Source of the DNA: SZUA-365 sp034002405 | GTDB taxonomy: Bacteria; Bacteroidota; Ignavibacteria; SZUA-365 | Reading direction: 5' to 3' | Assembly (NCBI GenBank): GCA_034002405.1 | Contig: JAVFAS010000007.1 | Coordinates: 1-64,000, forward strand | Length of the DNA stretch: 64,000 nt | Shown: positions 46,301-55,309 of the stretch, one piece after another | How the letters are laid out: each line of letters starts with the position of its first letter | How positions within the stretch are numbered: the first letter of the stretch is position 1 | Notes under the pieces: generated by a model | Seen by the model: the letters and a program-made list of their open reading frames with translations, nothing else | What the model was told of the DNA's origin: nothing | The model's database searches: none | Position numbers and translations under genes: made by a program

Positions 46301-49300
46301 ACGTTCACGAACACGCTCTGCTGATAGAGCCGATAGTGTTTGACGAAAAACACCTGCACGGTAAAGCCGCCGCGGTGCCGTTCCTCGATGCGGTAGCGGA
46401 AGGCCCGCTGTCCGGCATCGCCCGATTGCCACGCGTCCACCGGCGGCCGGGCATACAGAGCCGTACGCGACAGCATGAACACGTCATCATAGGCGCTGCC
46501 GTAGAAAAAGCGGGCTTCCTCGCCCGGCTCGGCTTTGGTCTTGTCGGCGACGAAGAATACCGGCTGCATCGATGGCACCGCGCCGTCGGGTCGATACACC
46601 GTCACGGTTTTCCGGATTTCCAGATCCTGACCTCCGGGATCCTTCGCCTGCATCGTGATGCGATAGCTGCCCGGGGCAAGCCCCTGCAGCAGCAAGGAAT
46701 CGCTTCCTTCCGTACCCGTGCGGAAACCGCGGTCGTGGATCACGCGGCGAACATCCCAGGTGTCGGGCTTGTCCTCGTCGCGGTACACATCGTGCGGGAA
46801 GGCGCGCGTGAATTCCGCTTCACTCAGCACCCAGCTGTCGGGCGCGGAGAGTGCGCGGGCGCGCAGCACGCGCGCGGGGGCGGCGAGCTGTTCGACGCGG
46901 ATCGTGCCGGTCGCGGCGACCGGCTGTCCCCCGAGGTTGCGTGTCCATAGCCGCAGGTTCTGCTGCCGCGTCGCGTCCACCGTCTCCGGCACCTCCATCG
47001 ACAGCACGATCGACGTGTAACCGGCGCTGACCGATGTCGCGGCGCTGTGCGTCTCGCCGTTGATGTCCACCACATCGGCCGTGACTTCGTAGGTGAATAC
47101 CGGCGTGGTCTTCGGATCCACCGCGCGATCAGGCAGCGCGGTGAATTCGATTGCGAAGCTGCCATCGGCGTCGGTGGTCGTGCTCCCGTGCGCGATCTCG
47201 CGCTCCTCGCCCTGGGGCAGGGGACGCCACCACCAGTACCAGTACGGGAAGCGCACGCGGCGCACCACGCGCCAGTTCACGGTCGCGCCGTCGATGTTCG
47301 ATCCCGCGTAGGCCTTCGCCTCGCCGGTCACGCGCACCGCGGCGCCCAGACGATACTCCCCTTCGACGGGCTTGAAACGCGCCTCGAATTTTGGACGTTT
47401 GTATTCTTCCACGCGCACATTCACCGAACCGCTTTCATTGCGGATGAACATGATGCCGGTGAGCACGCCCGCGGGCACGGTGAACGTGGTGTTAAAGGAA
47501 CCATACTCATTTGTCCGGAATTCCGCTTCGTGCACCTTCTGATGATTGGCGTCGAGGAAGGTCACCGTCGTGGTGGCGTGTTTCATCACCGCGTAATCGC
47601 CGTGTTCGCGATTGCCCTCGGTGATGACGCCTTTCAGATACACCGTCTGACCCGGCCGGTAGATCGCGCGATCGGTGAAGAACAGCGTGCGGCGCTGCGT
47701 CTTGTCCCGTCCCCGCTCGTGGGCACTGTAGGAATTGCGCACCGTGAGCGTATCGCGTCCCCGCGCGAGTCGGAACGAAACGCCATCCTGGAAGCGGCCG
47801 GGCTCGAGCACGAACAGTCCCTGATCATCGGTGAGCATCCGTCCCTGCTCGATTGTTTCATAGCCGTAGTCATTCGAATTCCAGCGCCGGGTGAAGAGAC
47901 GGACTTCGACATCCTGCAGGGGTTTGCCGTCCACCGCATCGGTGACCCAGAAGTGATGCGCCCCGCCCGCGCCGTCGATGTCCTCGAGACTCAGCCGCGT
48001 CACCCGCAGCCAGGCATAGGCCATGGCGTTCTCCGAGAGCGAAAAATCCTCGCGGGGAGACATCAGCAGCATGTACACGCCCATGGGAAGTGACGGCCCC
48101 TGCAGATCGACGCGATGTGATTTGTAATCCGTCTGTGGCGGAAGATCCTGCGACCAGGACTGCATCGCGCCGCGGTTGAGCAGCTCCCGCAGGCGGTCGC
48201 GGAGCTGGACGTCGCGTCTTCCCATCAACAGCCGGTCATCGTCCTCGTCGGCGTTGAGCCGCACGAGACGGAAATAAACCCGCGCGACATTGCGATATCC
48301 CGCGCTCATGAGAAACGGCCGGTCGGGCTGCGTGCTCATTTCCACTTCAAGCGAGAGTTGCTTGGCGAGAATGCGCGAGCGGAGGGAGCGGCAATCCACC
48401 GCGCCGCGGGACTCCGGAAACCGCGCGATTTCACGGTCACAGGTCTCGAGCGCCTTTACGTAGTCATCATGCGCGAAATAATACCGCGCGATCGCCTCGC
48501 CCGCGAGCGTGGAAATCGGTGAGGATGCATGGGTGCGGGCGAGAGACGCCACCGCCTGGAAGTAGGTCGTGTCCTTCTCCTCATGCCGCGTCTCGGCGCG
48601 CGCGAATTCCAATCGTGCGAGGTCGAGATCCACGATCGCCTCCGCGCTTCCGCGTTGGAGGTGGAAGCGCAGCAGGTCCTGGTACAGGCGCAGCGCGAGA
48701 AACTTCGTATTGCGCGGATTCGGTGATGTGAAGCGCGCGGATGCGAATGCGGCGGCGGGAGCCAATGCGTCAAGAGTGAGCAGTTCGAAATCCTGTTGCG
48801 GCGCGGGAAGGGCCACTTCGTCGTTGCGGAAGAAATCCAGCGCCCGATGGGCGAGGATGTCGTAGAGCGTCGGACGGTAGGTGGCGCCGTCATTATTCCG
48901 GACTATAATATCCTTATACTCCTCGAGCGCGGAACGCTGCAGCAGGTCGGCGGGGGCCAACGCATCGAGATACAACGCTTTTGTCGTGTCGAAAAAACGT
49001 CCCGCATCCCAGGTCCGGAAATCGGCCGACGCGGTATCCGCCACCTGCGTCCGGTCGTTGATGCGCCACCGGTTCATCTGATAGTGGTTCCAGTACAGGT
49101 CCGCCAGCATCGAGGTCAACACGGCCTTGACCGGTTGTTCGGCCGCGGCGATCTCCGCTTCCAGATCCTGAATCAGAACAACTTCATCCTCTTCATTCGT
49201 CATCGCCCGCAGCGCCACGCGATGTGCGATGGACTTGATGATCTGCGGCCGGTTGTTCTCCGCTTTCGCCCGCGCATGGATTTTCTCCACCAGCTCGAGC

Positions 49301-49482
49301 GCGGTTTTCGGCAGCCGCTTGCGAAGCGCCTCGTCGACGGCCTTCCACTGCTCCTCGTAGTCGCCTTGCATGAGTGTACTCCATCGCTGGTGGGCGGAAA
49401 AATCAACCGTCGCATCGGAAGCGAACAGGAACAGCGGCGCCACGACAAGGAGCAGGGCCGCGAAGCGAATGCGTGCCGGCAT
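43378..49482 (-). CDS. Alpha-2-macroglobulin family protein with thioester
   Basis: 2,034 residues, the largest gene in the window. A Sec signal peptide (about 1-22) leads to helical repeats in the first 450 residues, then MG-type beta-sandwich domains (macroglobulin motifs such as TDRAIYRPGQTVYLKG and RYNEYGSF-like turns), a bait-like region, and the C-terminal alpha/alpha toroid. The thioester motif is intact: Cys1493 in YPYDCAEQ. Such proteins trap proteases that attack the cell envelope. There is no lipobox, and no PBP1C gene lies beside it, unlike many proteobacterial pairs. GGAG precedes the start at 49482; reading further upstream to 49620 would put the signal peptide internal. Confidence 0.9.
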   Translation of the reverse strand: MPARIRFAALLLVVAPLFLFASDATVDFSAHQRWSTLMQGDYEEQWKAVDEALRKRLPKTALELVEKIHARAKAENNRPQIIKSIAHRVALRAMTNEEDEVVLIQDLEAEIAAAEQPVKAVLTSMLADLYWNHYQMNRWRINDRTQVADTASADFRTWDAGRFFDTTKALYLDALAPADLLQRSALEEYKDIIVRNNDGATYRPTLYDILAHRALDFFRNDEVALPAPQQDFELLTLDALAPAAAFASARFTSPNPRNTKFLALRLYQDLLRFHLQRGSAEAIVDLDLARLEFARAETRHEEKDTTYFQAVASLARTHASSPISTLAGEAIARYYFAHDDYVKALETCDREIARFPESRGAVDCRSLRSRILAKQLSLEVEMSTQPDRPFLMSAGYRNVARVYFRLVRLNADEDDDRLLMGRRDVQLRDRLRELLNRGAMQSWSQDLPPQTDYKSHRVDLQGPSLPMGVYMLLMSPREDFSLSENAMAYAWLRVTRLSLEDIDGAGGAHHFWVTDAVDGKPLQDVEVRLFTRRWNSNDYGYETIEQGRMLTDDQGLFVLEPGRFQDGVSFRLARGRDTLTVRNSYSAHERGRDKTQRRTLFFTDRAIYRPGQTVYLKGVITEGNREHGDYAVMKHATTTVTFLDANHQKVHEAEFRTNEYGSFNTTFTVPAGVLTGIMFIRNESGSVNVRVEEYKRPKFEARFKPVEGEYRLGAAVRVTGEAKAYAGSNIDGATVNWRVVRRVRFPYWYWWWRPLPQGEEREIAHGSTTTDADGSFAIEFTALPDRAVDPKTTPVFTYEVTADVVDINGETHSAATSVSAGYTSIVLSMEVPETVDATRQQNLRLWTRNLGGQPVAATGTIRVEQLAAPARVLRARALSAPDSWVLSEAEFTRAFPHDVYRDEDKPDTWDVRRVIHDRGFRTGTEGSDSLLLQGLAPGSYRITMQAKDPGGQDLEIRKTVTVYRPDGAVPSMQPVFFVADKTKAEPGEEARFFYGSAYDDVFMLSRTALYARPPVDAWQSGDAGQRAFRYRIEERHRGGFTVQVFFVKHYRLYQQSVFVNVPWSNKQLTLETATFRDKLTPGAREEWRITIRGPQRDRIAAEVLASMYDASLDAITRQDWPGFGWPSYGSYNRVSNYGFGGNSAQLYQDLWNKTLAGWPQYYDRLNLFLLGQYGGRYAGRRSMLQKSEDMGAVDEGMEMEISEALMAPSAYQTDEVAIVAERPVVDKNVTNAKAAVTENDLDGKGAGDDGDAGGLDAVKVRTNFNETAFFYPDLRTDAEGNVVLRFTAPEALTRWKLRLFAHTPDLRTGYLEKTAVTQKELMVLPNMPRFLRNGDRVVLMTKISNLSSTALNGTASLMLFDAVSMQPVDARFGLTDPGRPFSMDAGRSATAQWEIRVPDDVSAIVYRIVAKAGDFSDGEEMALPVLPNRMLVTETLPLNIRGGETKTFTFDKLLQSGASTTLRQHQLTLEMTSQPAWYAVQALPYLIEYPYDCAEQVFNRYYANAIAGHIAQSNPKIARVFEQWKNSDALLSNLQKNQDLKMLLLEETPWVLQGKDENERKKRIALLFDLNTMGNNLERALRTLEKAQASNGGWPWFPGMREDRYITQYIVAGFGHLAALGVTPHDERTNRMIRRAINFIDTRMFEDYQELKSRERSFDEKKDYLDYLAVQYLHARSYFLAQEIPDRFDEAVDFWRGQSRTWWTRRGLMTQGQIALALHRWQERETPQDIIRSLKERALQSDEMGMYWKHERGWFWYQAPIETQALMVEVFDEVAADAKSVEELKIWLLKQKQVQDWGSTVATAEACYALLRRGSDLLAADKLVEVTMGGQRIDPKAMGASVEAGTGHYRIDWRGGDIRPEQGTVVVRKEDQGIAWGAVYWQYFEQLDKITPAKTPLSIEKTLYLQRTTEKGLLLEPITDANPLHVGDLVKVRVTVRVDRDMQYVHLKDMRGSGLELVNQLSGYQWRGGLGFYEAPKDASVNFFFGWLPKGVHVFEYPLRVSHAGRFSNGISAIQCMYAPEFAAHTAGIVITVE

Positions 49483-49711
49483 GACAGGACTCCGAACTAT
49501 AATGGGATGAGACAGGATCGAACAGACTCGGTAATACTCTTCGTGGCAAATCTGGTTCCCGGTGGATTCGCGCACGAATACGAGCACGGATCCGGGAGCG
49601 GCGCTCCGCCGCAAGCGCACAGCGCGCGGCCGTGCGTTGCGACATGCGCATCACCTCCGAACCGCCGCGCGACGGAAGCGCGCGGGTCCCAAGGCAGCCG
49701 CACCGGCCGAT

Positions 49712-52700
49712 TTACCAGACGATGATTCGCCTCTGCGTGCGGTGTCCGTGTGCGTCGCTGGCGGTCACGATGTAGGAGCCCGGACGCAGTCCCGCCGTCG
49801 GCAGCAGGACCAGCTGCCTGCCGCCCGTCGCGTCGAGCGCGTGCATGCGCACCCGGCGGCCGAGCATGTCATACATCGCAATCTCGAGCGGACCCGCCGG
49901 TGCCCCATCCACCCGCAGCGTGAGGGCCGTGCCCGCGCGCAGCGGCGAGGGGAAGGCCGCGAGGGCGAACGCGTTGGCGGAAGGCGGTACATCCGCGGCA
50001 AGCACAATGGCACCGGTGCCGCCTGCCTCGACATAGCGCTTGAACCATTCCTGCAGGTACTGCACGGCGATCGCGTGGCTGTGCACGACGAGGGTGTTTT
50101 CGTTGTTGGAGAACTCCGCCGCATTCGACCAGTTGTGCGAGCCCGTCACCACCAACGGCGCCGCGCCGGCCGTGGCATCGTCCGCGTCGACGATCATGTA
50201 TTTGTGATGCAAAAGACCCGTGAATCCTTTTTTCAGAAGCACGTCGACGCCGCCCGTGCGGAGAAAGTCGTACTCGTTGCCCTGATCGCTGTTGTTGTCC
50301 AGCAGGCCGCGCACGGTCACCCCCGCCGCGTGCTGGTCGGTCATGATGCGTCCGAGATCATCGCGGGTGAAGGTGAGCGTGGCGAAATAGATCGAGGTCC
50401 GTGCCCCACGCGCGGCGTTCGCGATCGCATTGGTGGTCATGTCGCTCGGACTGAAATACGCCTCGACCGGCACGCCGCCGATGACAAAACGATGCGGGGT
50501 GTTATCGAGTTTGCGCGCGCCGAAGCGGGTTGCGGAGCTGTTGGCGGTCTCGGTGCCGCTTCCCCACATCTCCTCGAATTCCCGGGTATAGGTCACGGCC
50601 AGGGCCTGGTCCTGGATCTCGATGACATTCTGTGCGTCGTCGTTCGTGCCCGGGTCGGTCGGATTCCACGACCCCGTGATCACCCAGTCATCGGTGTCGC
50701 TCGAACGGTCGCGTGCGTCGATGATGACGAACTTGTTGTGCTGCAATCCCGCGCCCGCGTTCACGCGGTCGAAGTTGTCGACGATGGCCGGCACGTTGCT
50801 CCGCAGGGTGCGGATGGCATTGGTGTTGGAATTGTCCGTCTCGAAAATCGCACGGATACGCACGCCGCGAGTCTTCGCCGCGAGTAGGCGTTCGGCGATA
50901 TCGTCACCCACCTGTCCGCTAAGGCTGTACAAGCAGAGATCGATGCTGTGCCGTGCCGCGTCGATACGATTCATCAGCTTGTTGGCTAGTGCGACATTGC
51001 CCTGCGCGGGCAGCGGAGGATACAGCGTGTTGTCGACCGCGCGGCTGAAGAAGACATTCATCACACCGGTGGACGTGGCGGATGCGGTGCAGACATACAT
51101 CGGCTGCGCGAAGCTGGTGTCACCGCCGGCGACGGAGAATGCCTGCACGCGGTAGATCGTGCCGGCGTCCAGCGAGGCAAGGGTCACACGTTGTTCGGTG
51201 CCTGCGTCCCCGCCCTCGGCCGTCCCGAGTTCAAAGTGCTCACCGATGCCATAGCGCACGCGGGCGTCGGCCTCGACCGCCGTGTTCCAGCACAGGTCGA
51301 TGCGATCGGCGGCGATGTCGCATTCCACCGGCATGCTCACGATGCGTGGTCCCGTGGCGATGATGTCCGCCGCCAGGCGCGGCATGAGCTGATACCCGCC
51401 GGCAAAGGGCGCCGCGGTTTTGTACTGGCTCACCACCCCGATAATATCGAAGCTGCCACCCGGAGCGGGTTGTCCCGCATACGGCACGTCGTTGTCGACG
51501 CGCACATCGAGCTGCGCGGACCCGTCGGAAAGTTTGTAGTTCGTGCCCGAACCGGTGACAGTCCACGCCGTGGTGTTCACCGTCACCCCGTTGATGCGCA
51601 CGAGCATGCTTTCGTACGCTTCATTCCCTCCGACCCCGTCATTGAGAATGGCATCGATGCCGACATGGACGGGTACGACCTCGTTGCCGCTCGACGCGAT
51701 GGTATCGATGCGCACCTGTTCGAGCTCTGTCAGGCCGTTGAAATGCGTGAGGGTGCCGGTGATCGTCACTTCATCCCCGATGCGGACGGAATCGGAGAAA
51801 TCGAAGTCATAGACCGCGATGCCGCCGGTGTGGTCCTGGATGTAGGCGGGCGAACCAAACTGATTCGACACCGTGACAATCCCGTTGACGGTGACGAGCT
51901 GTCCGAGTTTGACGGGCACGCCACTCGCGTTGTTTTCCCGCGCCTCGGCGATGGGGATGGGTCCACCGCGCACGGCGACGGTCGGAGAACTCTGTATCGG
52001 AAGGAAGTATTGTGCGCCGCGGGTGAGAATGGGCACGACATAGTTGCCCGTGCTCGCCGGCGCGGTGAGGCCCTTCACCGTGATCGTCGCCGCGCTCTCG
52101 GCGAACGCGAGCGGCGCGAGCCGCAGCGTGTCGCCGATAACGGACAACTCGGTCTGCAATCGACCATCCACCTCCACGTCATCGGTCGAGCCGGACCAGA
52201 CGAAGACCGGGGGAATGACGATGTTCATCGCGGTGATGGGAAACAGCGGATCCGGCGCGAAGGTGATCGCCAGATCGAAGGCCTCGCCGGCTTTGTACGT
52301 GCGTTCCGGCACCGTCGCGCTGCCGGATCCATCCGCGCTCAGCGGTTCGGTCCCGCTCGCGGAGTTCTGCGGCTGCCTGCCGCCGGTCCGCACGACGAAG
52401 TCCGCCGCATTGTTGTTCGAATCCCAGCCATTCCCGCTGAATTCCTCCGGCCCGCCCGCGCCCATCGATGCGGCGGTGGATGTGGCGGACGCCTTGCGTT
52501 CGACGCTGTTGTCGTTGGCGGTCGTGCCATGATGCGGCGCCGTGCTTCCTTCCGGATCATTCCCCGTCCCGAATCCCACACGGTCGACCGGGACGCCCGC
52601 CGCGGTACTGATGCGGATATTGCCGTTGTCGGCGAGACCCGACGCGCTCCAGGAAACATCCCCCGTCGGCGTCGCGGCCCAGGTGGAGGAGACCAGCAGG

Positions 52701-52966
52701 TAGTACGACTTCGGCGGCATCACCGTCCCCTCGGGGATCGTGACCAGCGGGTTGTAGGACGTACCCGACGCCGACCGGTATTCAAACTTCCAGCCGGACA
52801 CATTCACGGTTTGATTGGTCGGATTGTAGAGTTCGACGAACTCTCCGGACGCATTGCCCGCCGCGCCGCGCGTCGCGAACTCGCTGATCACCACATGATC
52901 GGCCCACTGGGCCCGCACCGTCACCGTGCACAGAATGGCCAGGAATATCGGAACAATCGCTCTCAT
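49712..52966 (-). CDS. Secreted lamin-tail / OB-fold / double phospholipase D-like protein with sorting domain
   Basis: 1,084 residues, exported. The order is: signal peptide (1-19), lamin-tail domain (about 22-170; VVISEFATRGAAGNASGEFVELYNP), beta-rich region, an OB-fold segment like those of surface nucleases (about 350-510; VTVNGIVTVSNQFGSPAYIQD), an FN3-like unit, two PLD-type domains with HxK(x4)D at His743/Lys745/Asp750 and His920/Lys922/Asp927, and a type IX-like sorting domain over the last 85 residues (LRPGSYIVTASD). Paired HKD motifs form one active site, so an extracellular nuclease or phosphodiesterase is likely. Substrate (DNA or phospholipid) is not decided by sequence. Confidence 0.87.
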   Translation of the reverse strand: MRAIVPIFLAILCTVTVRAQWADHVVISEFATRGAAGNASGEFVELYNPTNQTVNVSGWKFEYRSASGTSYNPLVTIPEGTVMPPKSYYLLVSSTWAATPTGDVSWSASGLADNGNIRISTAAGVPVDRVGFGTGNDPEGSTAPHHGTTANDNSVERKASATSTAASMGAGGPEEFSGNGWDSNNNAADFVVRTGGRQPQNSASGTEPLSADGSGSATVPERTYKAGEAFDLAITFAPDPLFPITAMNIVIPPVFVWSGSTDDVEVDGRLQTELSVIGDTLRLAPLAFAESAATITVKGLTAPASTGNYVVPILTRGAQYFLPIQSSPTVAVRGGPIPIAEARENNASGVPVKLGQLVTVNGIVTVSNQFGSPAYIQDHTGGIAVYDFDFSDSVRIGDEVTITGTLTHFNGLTELEQVRIDTIASSGNEVVPVHVGIDAILNDGVGGNEAYESMLVRINGVTVNTTAWTVTGSGTNYKLSDGSAQLDVRVDNDVPYAGQPAPGGSFDIIGVVSQYKTAAPFAGGYQLMPRLAADIIATGPRIVSMPVECDIAADRIDLCWNTAVEADARVRYGIGEHFELGTAEGGDAGTEQRVTLASLDAGTIYRVQAFSVAGGDTSFAQPMYVCTASATSTGVMNVFFSRAVDNTLYPPLPAQGNVALANKLMNRIDAARHSIDLCLYSLSGQVGDDIAERLLAAKTRGVRIRAIFETDNSNTNAIRTLRSNVPAIVDNFDRVNAGAGLQHNKFVIIDARDRSSDTDDWVITGSWNPTDPGTNDDAQNVIEIQDQALAVTYTREFEEMWGSGTETANSSATRFGARKLDNTPHRFVIGGVPVEAYFSPSDMTTNAIANAARGARTSIYFATLTFTRDDLGRIMTDQHAAGVTVRGLLDNNSDQGNEYDFLRTGGVDVLLKKGFTGLLHHKYMIVDADDATAGAAPLVVTGSHNWSNAAEFSNNENTLVVHSHAIAVQYLQEWFKRYVEAGGTGAIVLAADVPPSANAFALAAFPSPLRAGTALTLRVDGAPAGPLEIAMYDMLGRRVRMHALDATGGRQLVLLPTAGLRPGSYIVTASDAHGHRTQRRIIVW

Positions 52967-53158
52967 TTTCTGCTGCCTCTCGCGAATGGGGAAAGATCAA
53001 TATAGCAAAATGCGAGGAGCGGAGGGCAGTGAACATCTCGTCATGCCGGGTCAGCCCGAGGTGGATGCCTTTGTGCCTTCCTCCTCTTTGACATCTCCCG
53101 AAAACTCCGCATATTCCTCAATCTATTCCCGCAACGGAGGGCGGATATACCCGAACGC

Positions 53159-53878
53159 ATGAAGCGCGCGCTCGTCATCATACCGACATACAACGAACTG
53201 GAGAACGTCCAGACCATCATCCCGGAGATTCTCCGGCAGGACGCACGGCTCGAGACTCTGGTGGTCGACGATAATTCTCCCGACGGCACCGCCGCCGAGG
53301 TGAAGCGCATGATGGCGGACAATCCGCGTATTCACATTCTCGAGCGGGACAGAAAAATGGGTCTCGGCACGGCCTACGTGGCGGGGTTCAAATACGCCAT
53401 CGCGCACGGCTACGACTACGTGTTCGAAATGGACGCCGACCACTCGCATTCGCCCGACGTCCTCCCGCGCTTTCTCGAGGCCATCGAAGAGTATGATCTG
53501 GTGCTGGGCTCGCGCTACATCCAGGGCGTCAACGTGATCAACTGGCCGATGAAGCGGCTGCTGCTCAGTTATTTCGCGAACCAGTACACGCGCATCGTCA
53601 CCGGACTTCCTGTCCGCGACGCCACCGGCGGATTCAAGTGTTTCCGCGTCGAGGTGCTCAAGGCCATCGATCTCGACCGCGTACGCAGCAACGGCTATTC
53701 CTTCCAGATCGAAATGAGCTTCAAGGCCTGGAAGAAAGGGTATCGCATCCACGAGATCCCGATCATCTTCATGGACCGTCGTGTGGGCATTTCGAAAATG
53801 TCGAAGAAAATCGTCCGTGAAGCCGTGACCATGGTCTGGCGCCTGCGTCTGCAGAGCATCCTCGGCCGGGTGCATTGA
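53159..53878 (+). CDS. Polyprenol-phosphate mannosyltransferase-like GT2 enzyme
   Basis: 239 residues, close in size to soluble DPM1. It shows IIPTYNELENV (6-16), the nucleotide-sugar acidic motif VVDDNSPDGT, the metal-binding DADHSHSP near residue 94, and DATGGFKCFR near 160. It likely transfers a hexose from a nucleotide sugar to a polyprenyl phosphate at the inner membrane, for later glycan or protein glycosylation. No C-terminal membrane helices are present. Donor sugar cannot be set from sequence. Confidence 0.9.
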   Translation: MKRALVIIPTYNELENVQTIIPEILRQDARLETLVVDDNSPDGTAAEVKRMMADNPRIHILERDRKMGLGTAYVAGFKYAIAHGYDYVFEMDADHSHSPDVLPRFLEAIEEYDLVLGSRYIQGVNVINWPMKRLLLSYFANQYTRIVTGLPVRDATGGFKCFRVEVLKAIDLDRVRSNGYSFQIEMSFKAWKKGYRIHEIPIIFMDRRVGISKMSKKIVREAVTMVWRLRLQSILGRVH

Positions 53879-53967
53879 CGAAATGCGCGATTCCACCCGG
53901 ATCCCCCGGATTTTCGCGAATGGATTTCTTGACAGAACAGCATTCTTTCACTATATTTAAAGACTGG

Positions 53968-54040
53968 GCACCCATCGACTAGAGGCCTAGGTCGTCACCC
54001 TTTCACGGTGAAAACACGGGTTCGAATCCCGTTGGGTGTA
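53968..54040 (+). tRNA. tRNA-Glu (anticodon TTC)
   Basis: A 73-base cloverleaf: acceptor GCACCCA with TGGGTGT (first pair G-U), three-base-pair D stem GAC/GTC around TAGAGGCCTAG, anticodon stem TCACC/GGTGA with loop CTTTCAC (anticodon TTC), and T arm CGGG/CCCG with loop TTCGAAT. Discriminator is A54040; CCA is not encoded. A strong terminator starts seven bases on. Confidence 0.95.
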
Positions 54041-54046
54041 CTGACA

Positions 54047-54081
54047 CAACGCCCCGCATTCGCGGGGCGTTGTCTTTTTTT
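54047..54081 (+). terminator. Terminator of tRNA-Glu
   Basis: An 11-bp perfect stem (54047-54057 with 54062-54072) with loop ATTC is followed by TCTTTTTTT. Confidence 0.95.
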
Positions 54082-54136
54082 CGGGGGATCGTTGCCGCGC
54101 GGGAGGGAATTTCTCCCTTCCCGGCGCGGCGGGATC

Positions 54137-54436
54137 ATGAGCGCATGGTCCGCGCGCGCCGTCCACGACAGCATCGTGCAGAGCTACCGGGGCCCGGCGT
54201 TCCTCGCCCAAGCGGGCAACATCTTCGCGTTGCATGTGTACCCGCTCGCTTCGGGCTCGACACGGAAATTCATGCTGGTGTTCATCACGCCGACAATGTG
54301 GTTGGGAAATACCGCGGTGGCGGAACTGCCACTGAAGCTGCTCCAGGACAACAATGCCGAGGTGAAGCCGCTGCGCAGTGTGTTCAATATGGCGGAGAAT
54401 GTGTGGGGCGAGCCGACCGTCTGCGAATGCAAATAA
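54137..54436 (+). CDS. Small uncharacterised protein
   Basis: 99 residues starting MSAWSARAVHD. It has a central hydrophobic stretch (GNIFALHVYPLA, then RKFMLVFITPTMWLGNTAV) and ends CECK. I recognise no family. The start is set at 54137, because earlier in-frame codons fall inside tRNA-Glu and its terminator. A clear terminator follows 30 bases after the stop, which supports a real, singly transcribed gene. No obvious ribosome site (GGCGGGAT only). Confidence 0.5.
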   Translation: MSAWSARAVHDSIVQSYRGPAFLAQAGNIFALHVYPLASGSTRKFMLVFITPTMWLGNTAVAELPLKLLQDNNAEVKPLRSVFNMAENVWGEPTVCECK

Positions 54437-54465
54437 CCCGTCCTTCGAATTCGACCAAACGGAAG

Positions 54466-54490
54466 AACCCCGCCTGCGCGGGGTTTTTTC
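54466..54490 (+). terminator. Terminator after the small orphan gene
   Basis: An eight-base-pair stem AACCCCGC (54466-54473) with GCGGGGTT (54478-54485), four-base loop, T-run 54484-54489. It lies between this gene and the convergent end of the nos operon. Confidence 0.88.
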
Positions 54491-54526
54491 GTTTTCTCCG
54501 ATGTCCCGGAAGTCCGTCCCCGCCGA

Positions 54527-55309
54527 TCAGAAATCCGTCCGCGCGAAAAAGCGCTTTCCCATCCACAATGGAATGACGGTCCACACCGTCAGCGCGGCCG
54601 CGGACAGCAGCATGCCCACCGCGCCGCCGAAGAATCGCTGGTAGACCGCGCCGGTGTAGCCCATGAGGGCGGACACATCGAACTGCAGGGTGAGCAGGAT
54701 GCGGGCGAGATCGACGGGATTGAGGAAGCTGAATGCGAGGGCGAGAGGCTCGACCGGATAATCGGCCAGCGCATAGAACGCGAACAGCACGACACCGTCG
54801 TAGAGCAGCGCGAAGAAGAACCAGAGCAGCAGGGCCACCCCCATGCCGCGCGTGCGGTCGTGCACGCGGATCGCGACCGCGAAGGCGATGGCGGTGAAGA
54901 TGATCGTCAGAAAGAGTCCGCTCGCGAGCAGCGTCAGTGGACCGCCCATTGCGCCGTCTCCGATGCGATGCGCGAGCAGGGGTACGCCGCTCCCGACAAG
55001 GAAACATCCGCTGATCGCGCCGGTGACGACCAGCCAAGAGCTGAAATAGATGTCGCGGCGCCGCAAGGGTTGGGCGGCAAGCACTTCGAGGAATTCGCGT
55101 GAACCGTACACGTACATCGTGCCGTAGACGATGCTGAACAGGGGAAGGATGATCAGCACGACACTCATCAATGTCACTTCCATGCCGGCGGCGGATCCCG
55201 ATGCCTGGTACATCGCCTCGGTGAACACGAGAAAGAATCCGGTGAGCACGAAGACCCAACGGCTGCGCAGAACGTTGCGCAACTGATGCTTGACGAGCCG
55301 GCCGATCAT
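54527..55309 (-). CDS. nosY: NosY-like ABC transporter permease
   Basis: 260 residues with six membrane segments in the ABC-2/NosY arrangement. It starts MIGRLVKHQLRNVLRSRWV, and contains FSIVYGTMYVYGSREFLEVL near residue 60 and FNPVDLARI-like text near 205 (FLNPVDLARILLTL). It pairs with NosF (four-base overlap, 55306-55309) and NosD to mature the Cu centre of NosZ, moving a sulfur species or copper-related cargo. It is the last gene of the nos operon. Confidence 0.9.
   Translation of the reverse strand: MIGRLVKHQLRNVLRSRWVFVLTGFFLVFTEAMYQASGSAAGMEVTLMSVVLIILPLFSIVYGTMYVYGSREFLEVLAAQPLRRRDIYFSSWLVVTGAISGCFLVGSGVPLLAHRIGDGAMGGPLTLLASGLFLTIIFTAIAFAVAIRVHDRTRGMGVALLLWFFFALLYDGVVLFAFYALADYPVEPLALAFSFLNPVDLARILLTLQFDVSALMGYTGAVYQRFFGGAVGMLLSAAALTVWTVIPLWMGKRFFARTDF

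Noticed and set aside
43939..46950. Thousand-codon open frame on the plus strand
   Set aside because: It lies wholly antisense to the macroglobulin gene, has no ribosome site or protein motif, and is rich in His/Arg as expected from the mirrored G/C-rich codon pattern.
51191..53005. Long plus-strand frame of about 600 codons
   Set aside because: Antisense shadow of the lamin-tail/PLD gene, whose minus-strand frame has a signal peptide, two HKD motifs and a sorting domain.
54008..54136. Longer N-terminus for the small orphan gene
   Set aside because: The extra codons fall inside tRNA-Glu and its terminator hairpin, so translation from there is implausible.
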